Positions 45,701 to 57,200 of a stretch of 64,000 nt of DNA are shown here, in pieces; within the stretch, counting starts at the first letter, position 1; every line of letters begins with the position of its first letter. The stretch is from positions 41,001,693 to 41,065,692 of the forward strand of contig OX439045.1 in NCBI GenBank assembly GCA_949317995.1, written 5' to 3'. The translations under genes and the position numbers were made by a program. The stretch comes from Acholoe squamosa. Its lineage: Eukaryota > Annelida > Polychaeta > Phyllodocida > Polynoidae. The notes below the pieces were generated by a model. The model searched no databases. It had not been told where the DNA came from and worked only from the letters and a program-made list of their open reading frames with translations.

Positions 45701-46929
45701 AGAGAGAAAGAAGAAGAAAATAGGTCAAAAGAACAAACAATATTAGGTCTGCTGTGTTTTACTATGAATTTTGGGAAAGCGTAGACCCATCCTAATATTT
45801 ATGCATTTTTCTTGAAAACATTTATTTATTCAAAGGAAAAAAAATGCCTGTGCTGAAAACACAATATTCAATAAAAGTAAAATTCAGGACGCTCACAATA
45901 AGTTAAAGATAGGGCCTAGTTTCATTCTTAAAAGAAATTTCTTTCTGTCTTACCGGCAATTCTCTCGACTCCCTTATACTTCAACAACATCATGTCGGTC
46001 AAGGAGCATCCTTCACATGGTTTTCCTTTCTCTATCAGGTATAGATATTCCTCGTTCTGAAAAGCATGAGAAAATAATGAGGACAAGAAAATGAAAATTA
46101 ATGGGGAAGGAGGTCAGAAAGATACAGAAGAAATAAGACATCAATTTAAGTTACACTAACTTATATTTTGAAAGGTGTAGCAAATCACTATCAAGAGTAT
46201 AATATATTTTTTGTTCGCTCACCTTTGCCTTAAGCTTAGAGAAATAATCATTCACGTGATGCTGCATTTTGTCTAACTCCCGGTTCGCATTCTTGATGCT
46301 GTTCACTGTGGCTGCAAGAGATCAAAGGAGACATAGAATATCTGAGAAAAAGAACAGCTCTCTTCATGAAAAACACACAGAAGGCACTTAGTTCTGTTTA
46401 ACTTTGAGGATAAGAGAAAAGATAAAGATTTTTTTCTGTCATAATGTCAAACTTAATAAAAAAAAAACTCACCTAGAACTGTGTCCCAACCTTCTCTCCT
46501 CAGCTGTGCTCCATTCTTCCCCCTAGCCTTGATATACGGCTTCTGATTGAGGAGGGCAAAGAACAGCGCTCTATGCTCAGCTTCAGTCCAGTATATGTCT
46601 CTGGCCCTCTCTGTCCCCCGGGAAGTTAAGTTCGTTTCAGGCCTGCTGGAGGGACCCGCCTTAGATTGTTTTGCCTTAGCCTTTTTCACCTTACCCTTTC
46701 GAACAGGGCTATCTTCCTCTGAGAGTTCACTAGAATCCTCTAAAATGTATTCCTCTTCTTCCTCTCCTTGCTCTAGTCCTTCTTCCTCCTCGTCTGATCC
46801 TTCTGTTAGGGTGTTAGTTTTCAAAATTTCTGGTAACTCGAACGACCTGCTGCCCGTTTGGGTCGCAAGATCGTACTCCTCTTCCTCATCGTCTTCGTCG
46901 CTTGAAGACAAAGCATAACAACGGTCGTA
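42715..46929 (-). pseudogene. Harbinger SANT/Myb-like accessory gene Q
   Basis: Minus-strand exons with consistent phases: 46,929-46,473; 46,311-46,223 (89 nt); 46,056-45,954; 45,607-44,660; 44,422-44,279; 43,885-42,715. First visible exon: acidic tract (SSSDEDDEEEEY), then SANT/Myb-like ERARDIYWTEAEHRALFFAL and LRREGWDTVL. The 316-codon exon has basic Ala/Lys/Pro-rich sequence (FKKPGKAAAAAGGAK), DVDLTGDD and DTDIVDLTG repeats that resemble SUMO-interacting motifs, and a C-terminal coiled coil. The last exon is a long Gln/Glu/Gly-rich acidic region ending PKKKRKAPKNGSKKK, a nuclear-localisation-type tail. Frameshifts near 43,600 and 42,957 break the last exon. The exon carrying the ATG is not found. 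Presumed role: DNA-binding partner of the transposase. About 970 codons, far larger than usual Harbinger Myb proteins. Confidence 0.72.
44153..44230. repeat. Internal inverted copy of the Harbinger right terminus
   Basis: GGTCGTTGCACAAAGAGCGT, then GCCTTCGTTCTGCTTTT, then GAGATTCACAAAGAGACTTA: about 72 of 76 bases match the inverse of the right end (47,567-47,642). It lies in an intron of gene Q. With the true right end it would bracket a 3.5-kb sub-element. Confidence 0.8.
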
Positions 46930-47429
46930 CTGAAAAAAGAAAATATATATATTTATTTTCAGGAAAAAAGAAAATTAGGGGGGAGGAGAGGGGGACTTTT
47001 TTTCAGGTACTGTTAATTATGAAAAAATGAATCTAAGAATGTCTGAATAACTCGATTTTTTCTCTTCTTTGCCGTAAAATTCGAAGAGAGGGAGAAAAAA
47101 AAAGAAAATGAAAAGAAATAACAAGACAGAGAGAGAGACACGCTCAAAAGATGTAAGAGCGAACCAAATTACCCTATTAACGCCCGACCCGGCAGAGAAA
47201 GAAAGCTAACAGAACGACGGAAAAGGAATAACAGTCTAAGAACAGCATGTCATTGTCTTCTTCTGAACAACATCTACCTTATAGAACACTATTTTAAAAG
47301 AAAACTTATTTCTGAAGCGTAGTGAGACATGATATATCCCTCTGTTTCGTTGATCGAAGCTGGCCTCTTGTTGACATCAGCGCGGGCACCAGAAGTGACG
47401 TTCTGCCTAACTGGGTCAAAATACGCGGG

Positions 47430-47642
47430 TGCCCTGTCGTTTTTTCTCGCTGTGCTAGAGTCTCGCTGCAGCAGCGAGGAAACCACAGCGAGTCCTGTTT
47501 TTTTGGTCTCGCTGTCACAACGACTCTCGTTGTAAAAAGGCAGAACATATTGTGCAACGGTCAGAAATAAGTCTCTTTGTGAATGTCGTACTAACGAGAG
47601 AGAAAAGCAGAACGAAGGCACGCTGTTTGTGCAACGACCCCC
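47430..47642. repeat. Right terminal and subterminal repeats of Harbinger element
   Basis: Inverse motifs of the left end: TTGTGCAACG twice (near 47,551 and 47,628), several CTCGCTGTG/CTCGCTGCAG blocks, and CTCGTTGT. Tip GTGCAACGACCCCC. Confidence 0.75.
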
Positions 47643-48128
47643 AGATAACGAACCATGCATAAAGAAACGGTCTATCTCATGTAACCTATTTTCTTAAGAC
47701 TGGGTGGGAACTGCAGGGAGCGTACTCAGTTTTTAACTCAGGAACATAACGCACTCCTCATCCTCTTCGAACCTTCTCCACCCTTTTGTTGAAGAAGGAC
47801 CGTTCCCATACTGCAGTCTCCCAGTCTGGGATGTGGGAGCTACCTCTCCTCCTGCCCATACACAGACACTCTAGCTCCGCCCCCCAGACTGGAAAGGCTG
47901 TCAAATTGGGGGAGTCTTTTAACTCCATAGCTTATCCCACACATTGATAATTGGAATATCTAAAAGGCCAAGAACCAGAGCCAATCTAGTACAATCTACC
48001 CAAACAGTCTTAATTTTGGATTCTTGAAAGTGTCGAGTATCAAAGGAGAGAGACGGAGAGACAGGGACAGACATACAGAGAGACAGAGGAGTTAAAGAAG
48101 TCATTCAACGAAGAGAATTAGGAGAAAC
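47643..48128. promoter_or_regulatory. Upstream region of the SLC6 gene
   Basis: Lies between the Harbinger right end and the SLC6 start codon. It contains a purine-rich GAGAGACGGAGAGACAGGGA stretch near 48,050. No TATA box or other core element that I would defend. The Harbinger insertion puts foreign DNA within 490 bp of the start codon. Confidence 0.35.
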
Positions 48129-48291
48129 ATGGAGTCAAAACCTCAGATACTGGAGGGAAGAGTTGATCGTGGCAGGGAGAAGACGAGAAGATGGGACAAC
48201 AAGCTGGACTTCTTTATGGCCGCTATAAGCTCTACTGTAGGGTTAGGGAATCTATGGAGGTTCCCATATATAGCCTATAGGAACGGTGGAG
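48129..48291 (+). CDS. SLC6 exon 1: N-terminus and TM1
   Basis: Start ATG gives [10 protein letters not shown], then the conserved [10 protein letters not shown] and TM1. Donor GGTGGAG|GTAAGT, phase 1. The cytoplasmic N-terminus before WDNK is only 21 residues, short for the family. Confidence 0.9.
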
Positions 48292-51200
48292 GTAAGTAAA
48301 ACATGACCATCATATACGACAAAATGTCTATACTGTTAACAGGATTAAAATGCCCAAAATACACGAAGCTTTAAGGTAATTATGGACCCTCCCCCTGCAT
48401 GCTTTTATAAGGTTAAGATTGGTCATGGGCTTCAAACCTAAGCCTAGTGGCAATGTGAAGTATATTAATAGAAGCAGGTACCAGAATAGAGTCCAAAAAC
48501 CACCCACCGTTACCAACCCATCCTTTACATTGCCACTACCTAGCTAGCTGGTCTGCCGACCAATCCAGCAAAGTCTTACAAAAAAAATCCTCATAGGGAG
48601 GGGGCAATGGTTTAACAATTCCAGGTCTGGGGTATAGTGAGTGGCGAGGAGGAACATCAAGAGGAGAGGGGAAGGGTAGGGTATGAATGCCTGTATCTGA
48701 TGGACGTAAGGGGCATTGCTGATTTGTCTCCTTTTCTTGAGGATGTCCATCAATCCCCTACTTGCTGATCCTTTCTCCCTTCCTTGCCCTCTACATAATG
48801 TCATTCAATTCATTCATCTCCCCAATCGTTCATCTCCCTTCCCACTGCCTTCCTCCCCCCACCTTTCCTCTACTATCACCCTCCCACCAGTTAGAGGATG
48901 CAGGGGTGCACACTCAGTTCTAGGGGAACGTTCAACAATTATGTCACTGTATAGGGGCTCTTTGTATATAAAACAGTGACAAGGGGGTGGGTGGGTCATG
49001 AAAAATGCCTAAATAACAGTGACATAATTGTTGAACGTTCCCTAGGTTGTAGTAAGGGAATGGTGGGTTTGGGTTGAAAGGAGGATGAGACTGATATTAA
49101 GAATAGTGGGCTAAGGGGAGGATGAAATCTGGTAGTAGAGGAATGAAGGGGTTAGGGGAGAAAGCAGGATGGGAAAGGCATTAAGGAAGTGGTAGGGATT
49201 GGGATGAGGGCAGTAGGGGATGGGATTGGGGGTTAGGGCAGGATAACTGTGACTGGCAGTAGGGGATGGGACTAGGGCTAAGGGCAGGATGAGATTGGAA
49301 ATGAGGCCCCCCAGGTTCATCTCTTCTCCATTTTCAATCTTTTTCCAGTGGTGGATTTAGACGGGGGTGCAGGGTGTGTTCCCCCTCCTTTTTAGCAGTA
49401 GAGTTTATTTACTCCCCAAATCTAGCCAAAATTTTGGTATCAAACAAGGGGCACCCCCTCCTTTTCAACATCTTGGATCTACCATTGTCATTCTGCAACT
49501 GGAAATTGGACACCCATATTGTAGTAAGTGATACTAAATCAGCCAACAGATTGGGGCATAAAATTGCACCAGAAAGCACCAAATGCCGTCTAGAATTCAA
49601 AATTTTCCTGGGAGGCATGCCCCTGCCCCTGTCATAATCACTTTACGGCACATGTTTACAAATTCACTAGCTTCACTTGTGATGAGTCCACCAACCAATT
49701 TAGCTACATCCCTTGGCCAAAATGTGTGCCACCCCCTTTCTCAAAATCCTGGATCCGCTCCTGGTACCAGTTGCCCCCCGAGAGGACCGCAGTGAATAGT
49801 TGGTGTCATTTCATTGGTTGATAATCAAACCAGCTAAGGCCGTATAATACAGCAACATTCAAGTGCCATCGCTCAATAGCTCTTGTCAGTTATGGGATTC
49901 AGCGTCACCATCGCACAATAATGATTCAGTGTCTTGCTATATTAAACTGTTCATTGACCTCATTGCCTTAATTAATTAATTAATCAATTTCCATCATTCA
50001 CCAACTGCTTATATCTAGTCGTTAATCAAACATGTGGATGAAAAACATAACATGGCAATCAGCCAAATATATACAAGGATCTAATGTATCCATTATATCC
50101 TATTTGGCATACTTTCTCTCAATTAAGTCGGTCTCTTTGCAGTCTTTGAGGTCTGTGGGCAGGACTAAACTAAACTAGCCTAAACTAAACCAAAACTAAC
50201 TAAACTAGACTAGACTAAACTACTAGACTAAGTCTGACTCAAGTATTGAGTTTCATATATTATTCTGAATGACTGAAGAAACCGCAGCAGTATCCTGCTA
50301 TCAGGATGGAGTGATTTACCTCGAAAATCGAGCTTATAAATTATAAATCAAATCAAATTCAAGCACTACAAATGAACAAGTAATCTCCATCTAATGGCCA
50401 TAATTTTCAGCTTATGTCTATATTATCTCCACTACTTGCTACTCCCGATACGCCAGGGGCCCAAAGTGTGATTTTGCCAGCTTGTTCTTGGGAAAAGTCT
50501 TGATCAGCTGTTTGGCCCTACAAACCTGATGTAGAAATAAGCTTGTTCTAAACAGATGAAAAAACGATTTCTCTACCGTAGAAAGTGTGTATAAAGAGGA
50601 TGTGTACCAATTACTCACGTATGCCAATTCTCCACGATAAGGGCTGCGTCCACTGCGACGGATGGACCATCCGTCTCCCTTCATCCGTATTTTGCTCCAT
50701 AGAAAACAATGATAAAATCGACGGATGAAACCGACGGATGGTCCATCCGTCGGCAGTGGACGCACCCCTATAGGTGATGCCTTGCTTTGTTTTCTGCAGC
50801 TATACTGCACACTCCTTCTTTTTTGAGGTTCTAGCCCTTGTAATGGGTTTCCGATTCCTTTACCCTTTCCTCCCCTGGCGGGGGTCTTCTTTTTGGCTGG
50901 CTGCTCATTGGCTGGCTGCACCAGTTCCGGACTGTGGATTTTGCCTCTTTATTTTGTTGTCAAAGTTAGACTTTTCAATCATTTCAGACTCAATCTCAGT
51001 CTCCCCTCCTGTCGATGAAAATCCTTCTGGAAGTTCTAGGGTTGCCTTTTGTCTGGGTGGTTCTTTCTCTGGGATAATGTGAAACTCACTGTACAAATAT
51101 TTTTTCTCGCCTATCACGACCCCATCTGGGTGAATCTCTGTCTCTAGCTTGTCAATTTTTTCGCTATAGCTGCTGCCTTCCTGCATTTCGACTTACGTAC

Positions 51201-54200
51201 CCTCAGTGGCCTTGGATCATCTTCACTTATAAAAAGTCCTTTGAGACCTGTCTTGTCATACTGGAGATTTGACTTAGTCTTGAGAAGTCTCTCTCTTCTA
51301 CTCTTCTACTTTGTCGTAAAACATGCAATGATAGCAACAGACCCAAGATTACCCCCCCCCCTCATCTTCATCTTGGGTTTCAGTCTCAGTCCCAGAATCA
51401 TCTCGCCCTTTCCTCTTCTTCAGCCTTGCTACCCGCAGTATATTCTCCTTCTTAAATGGGATCCTAGCGCCTTGGCTAGTCTGAAGATGAAGGCATTTAA
51501 GCCAGTGTTCTCGTTTGTCACCATTTGTCATCCTGACGACCTAAGTCATCAGTATGACGACTCTGTATTGACAGTATTGTCATAGTGATGACTTAGGTTG
51601 TCAGGATGACGACCTAACATTGTCATTTTGACCACCTAAAGTTGTAGTTTTAGGTATTGTCAACCTGAGGACCTAAAGTCGTCACTCTGACTAGTTTCGG
51701 ATCTTCCATGTTTTCAGTGCACTGGTATACATGCAAAGTTGGTATAGATAATCACCATCATAGGGTGGACATTATATCATATATAATGTTCCTGTGGCAT
51801 ACTGGCAACGACCAATATTGACCATAGCCCCTATGAGAAAGGGTACAGGGTTTATAAGCATGCTATGGTTATAGACTGGAGAAATTGGCAATGAATCAAG
51901 TTGATAAATGGTAAATGCATGTAGAATTGTTTTTTTGTACATTGGCTTCATAATTTTTGGATGAAATGTTATCACTGTTATGGTTTATCAAAGAGGACCG
52001 TTTTATTTACTTTTGCATTACAATTTGTATATATCATGGTGCCCCGTTTAGACATGCAACGCTTAAAGGTTGTATACAATTATATATAAAAGATGCAGGT
52101 TTCAACAAAGCCCATTATATGTCATGAACTAATTATTTCATTTTTTCACTTTTCCTAGCGATGAACAGGAGAATGGAGAATGGAATAGTTACTTACTATA
52201 TCATATTTAAACCTATATTTGTGTTTCAATAAACACTTCTCTTGAGAAAGCAGTTTCACATAATTATCTAAGCATGACCCCCATCCCCCCTTCAACACTA
52301 AAGAGATCGAGTGTTTCCCACACCTCTCTATTAATCTCATCCTTTTCTAACTGCATGTTGGCAAAAGAAATGTTGAAAAAGGCATTATCTGTAGACTTTC
52401 GTGGCTTCTTTACCACCTTTTTGTCACTCTTTGTTTCATTCATTGTGAAGTGGATGTCAATGGCATCCCTTCAATGATTACATCACCTGTGTCACATAGG
52501 GTTGAGCATGGTGTTGTGGTATGCACATTCTCTGGAGTTGGATCTGACAGAATCAGGGGTGTGTATACATGTGGGAATGGTACCTCATGTTAACCGATGG
52601 TTGAACTCTGACCCTGTTTCATAGTACTATGAAGTCCTACCCTAGTCTGGTATGTTGGAGTGGGTGTGGAGACATGGTATTGTTTGAGTTAGAAACAGTC
52701 TGCCCTCCCATGTAACTGTATCCACATTTCCACCCAAGTATTTCACGATGGGGGAACTAAATTTGAAGAGCTTGGTTCCAAAACGCAACAAACCCATTTT
52801 GGGCGTTTTGAGAGACATTTATCATTCCAAAAAATTGAAGAGGGGGTGGCCAGTTTTGTGAGTACCAATATCTAGGGGACCATAAATAAAACCCCTCCAC
52901 ATTTCTTTTTGAAATCCTTGAGTCTTCCTTCATGGATAAATTAAGTGGTTTAACCCTTTCATGCTCAGAATTATTTTGAGAAAGATGATTTATTCAACAA
53001 ACTTTGATAGTGGAGGCTTTTACCTATATGACGTCCAGATTAAAGTACCGATTCAAATGGTAAAAAAGAGGGCAGTAAAATAGCTTTCAGAAAATGTAAT
53101 ATGAAGCATAGGTTACATTATTATATAAGGCATTAGGGAATGATGATGGCACAAAAAGTTTAAATGGGCTTATTTGGATGAAGACCTGATGAAGGTGCCC
53201 AGAATATCATGATTTTCTTTCTTTTTCTTTTTGCTGGAGAATAGGCTATTTTCAATTCAGAAAGTGCTATTTTGACATTTCAAACATATTGACTAAAATT
53301 GAAAATAATATGTATTATGATTGGGCAAATCGAGAAAATCGCATAAAACTATTATTTCATCAATATTTATGGGATCATTATCAATATTTTCATGAATTTA
53401 ATGAATTTTCTGTCTCTATTCTCATGGCCAGAGAGCACACTTTTCATGTATTTTGAGCCTATTTTCAACTCATTACTTTCTGCAATAGGGCCAATAAATA
53501 ATTATATACCTAATGCACCCTGGCAAATTTGGTATTGTTGGAAAGCCCTTGACATTACGAGTCTTCTGGTGTTAGAAGTACCTCAGTCAGATAAATAATA
53601 AACCCATGATTGTCTGTTGAACAGATATACATGCTTATAAGAGCGCACTTTTGCTATTCTGGGCGTGTAAGGGTTAATCCCATTTTTTTCCAAAACGCAA
53701 TAAATCCCCAAACCGTTTTGTTCTAAAATGCAATATAAATCCAACATGACTCTTTTTTGTATCCACATAATAGCCACAAAAGTTTTCTTTTCTATATTTG
53801 AATTTCCTCATTTAATTGGCTATAAATGAAACATTTTCAAGTAGTTTGTTTACACTGATTGTACTTTCACAGACAAAAGATGATTTATCATAATATTTTT
53901 TTGCAAAATGCATGAAATCCTGTTTTGTTCCAAAATGTAATAAATCCACAATGTTTTGTTCCAAAACGCAGTAAATCCATCACAACAGCTTTCACATCTG
54001 TATACCTCTCTCCTCACCAGCAAAGTTGGTTTTTATTGGGAATAAGGTTATAAAATTTACAAAACTCAATGATATGACATTAACAGATCATTCAATCCAT
54101 GGAAATAAGGTTATTTACTCGTCGAAGCTCTGGGAAGGATAACCAAGTCGATAACTGCTGTTTAGCCGACCGTCACAGAGTGACCTGGCACTTTATTAAA

Positions 54201-57200
54201 GAAAGAAAAAAAAGAAAAAAGAAAGTTCTTGTCTTGCACTGTCTGTCTGCCATGCATGGCTGATGCTTGCTAAATGCTGCTATCCCCACGGAGGGGGGAG
54301 AGTGTATAGGGGAACTGTTCTACACCAGATGGTGGTAGTGTAGCATCTAGTGTCAATAGGCCAATAGATCACACCCATGTGATCTATTTGGACCATTAAT
54401 GAACATACATATCATGACAATGTTGGTCTGAGTGGATTTATTGTGTTTTGGAACATTCACAAAATCCACAAAATAAAATGATTTTACCTTACAATTTACC
54501 ATCACAGGTGCCTTCTTGATTCCATTTGTGTTGATGATCATCCTCATTGGCTTTCCGCTTGTGACCATGGACCTGACACTGGGGCAGTATGGACGTAAGG
54601 GACCAGTGGGGGTGTGGAACCTCTGCCCTCTCTTCCAAGGTAATTTTTTTTCTGTTCAAACATACAAACAAAGAAGGATTACGTCTACAATACATGTAAT
54701 TTAATTCCTTTACTTCTATTCAAAAAGGTGGGCTCACTAAGAAGAAAAGTACTTGAAAATAAAAGATACTTTATACAAGGCTATCTTTATATCTTCATCC
54801 CGTATCAAAATACAAGCGGTGTGGGACCAAAGATAGAAGTGGTGAGGATAAATGACCGGTTTCAATTTCGATTTTATAAGATGATAGGGGTTCATAGAGT
54901 ATTGGGCTCTTACTCTACTTCCGAATGGCACCAGATGTCTTCGCACTGCTACTTGCGTTACTTCCATTCATATCTCTACCTATGGTTTTCTCCACATCTG
55001 GTATATATGTTATCAATATAGCTCATGATAATAACTTCTGGGGTATCATTCCGTGTGCATAATGCGCAGCTTATACATGAAACTAATCCCCTGTGTCCAA
55101 GGGTATCATCCCAAAGTTTTGGTGTATACCTTTTGTGAGGGATAAATTCCTTACCAACCTGTGCAGAAATAAGCCCAATGTGCCTCACAGAGTTCTCTCA
55201 AAGTGCACCCTGGTATAATATGATACGAGATCACCTTATGTATGAGATGCTATTTTATATTTATCGATCATTATAGGTATAGGTTGGAGTATGTGCATCA
55301 TGAACTTCCTGTGTACGACGTACTACGTCATGCTGATGGCATACTCTATTTACTATGTTGCTGCCTCCTTCTCGTCCACTCTGCCATGGGCAACTTGCGG
55401 CAACCCATGGAACACACCCTGTAGGTATTGACAAAAATGTTGGGAAATGTCAGATATTTTAAAAAGACATTGTTTATCAGCAAAAAGAAAAGATCGATAG
55501 GAATTTTGAATGATGCCCCCCGTAAAAAAAAAGAATTTTTGGTCATTATACTATGACTGAAGGCCCAAATAGGCCTACTAGGTATAGGTGCCCAATAAGC
55601 CGTATTGAATTTTGTTGACTCTGGCATTGTATGCATGCACAGTGGTTTCTACTCCCCTTAGAATGATTAGTGTTGTAGATAGATTTTTTTATATTTCCTA
55701 TGTGTGTCTGGTGTCCACATGTGTGGGCAGAGACACATGTTTTAGTTTATCAAACGGGCTTTTACAATAAGTGTCTTCATCATGGATATGGCCTTAGCTG
55801 TCAGAAGGGCGTTAACTATAGCCATTCCTCTCCATTTGCTCCTCCTTTTATTATGTTTCAGACTGTCTGGATGAGGCCATGACGTGTCGACGAGCAGGTG
55901 GTAGCTGGATGAATGAGTCCTGTGTAACAAGTTTGAACGTTGGTCAAGATAACATAACCAGCATAGCTATAGACGGACCCACCTCGTTTCCCAGTGAGGA
56001 ATATTACAAGTAAAGCATAATTTCATAATATAATTATGTTTTGATCCAAAAATGTTCAAATCTGGGAATTTGTACTTTTCATCTGTCTGACAAGATCCCC
56101 TGTCCTATTCCCAAACTTCTTTTAACATTTTAATGTGCCTTTCTCTGATATTTGATGTATTTTATAATGGTTTCGAGGCAAGACGAATAGTCGCAGGGTC
56201 GTTTGGGAAGGTACATGTACTTCAATTTAAAACTCTCTTTTTTTCTTTTCCTTTGCTACAGCCATCACGTGCTGGGTCTATCCAGTGGTATAGATGACAT
56301 GGGCGGGGTACAGTGGCCCCTAGCACTGTGCCTTCTACTCGCGTGGATCCTGATCGTGGTAGGACTCAGCCTTGGAACCAAGTCATGGGGAAAGGTATGC
56401 GCAATGCTATACTGCTATTAAATCAAAAGCAGAACAAAATAGGACTGGGTATTATATCAAACGTTATCAATAAAAGTTGTTAACAGATATGCAAAAGCAT
56501 AATTATGACAACCTAAGTACAAAAAGAAAGATACACAAGCTATATACATACCTTCATAGAGAAGGATAGTCGTTCATGGAGGAAGATATTTTGATAGATG
56601 GCCGAAATAACATGTCTTGACAATTGCTGGATTAATCAAAATTTCTTTTCAGTTGAGTTACGTGACGGCACTGTTACCATACGTGGTGATGTTGGCCTTG
56701 CTCATACAGGCCTGTTTAAAAACAGGAGCCGACAACGGTATATTGTATTTCATAACTCCTACCTGGAACAGACTGGCAAATATACAGGTATGTCTTATGA
56801 TTTCATTTCATATGCGCCCCAAAAACTCATCTTGTTTACAACAAGGAAATCTATACGATTTCGGTCAAATAAAGCACTAGCATGATCAATCTTGCAATGT
56901 CTTTTCAAAAGAGAGTTTTGTGACAGTAAAAATCTTGATAGACGTATAAATGGACATAAATCCTACCACTCCCCCAAATCCTTTCCTTCTTCTATGTTTT
57001 TCTCAAGGGACCCTTTTTGATGTTTGCTGATACCACTGACTGTTATCTTCAAAGGATCGGCTAAACTGATAAACTAGAAAATGTCACACCCTCAAATGCT
57101 ATGAAATAAACAAATACAGTATAATAGTACACTGATCCCACTTCAATGTTAAACTACTTCCCCAGCCATATGTATATATTCATCAGACATATTCAGTTAA

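Larger units (their letters stand above)
36702..47642. mobile_element. ~10.9-kb PIF/Harbinger-type DNA transposon
   Basis: The left tip GGGGGCCGTTGCACAATCAG and the inverse of the right tip GGGGGTCGTTGCACAAACAG are terminal inverted repeats (22 of 24 bases identical). More GTTGCACAA, CTCGCTGTGC and CTCGTTGT motifs are clustered next to each end, as expected of transposase/SANT binding sites. Inside: a spliced DDE transposase on + (37,029-38,883) and two SANT/Myb-like genes on - (41,946-39,251 and 46,929-42,715). Classic Harbingers carry one transposase and one Myb-like gene; here the accessory gene is doubled. GATAAC stands one base outside each tip. All three genes contain breaks, so this copy looks inactive. 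Confidence 0.8.

Noticed and set aside
47289-47660. 123-codon minus-strand frame at the Harbinger right end as exon 1 of gene Q
   Set aside because: It spans the terminal inverted repeat, and no start/donor combination joins in phase to the acceptor at 46,930.
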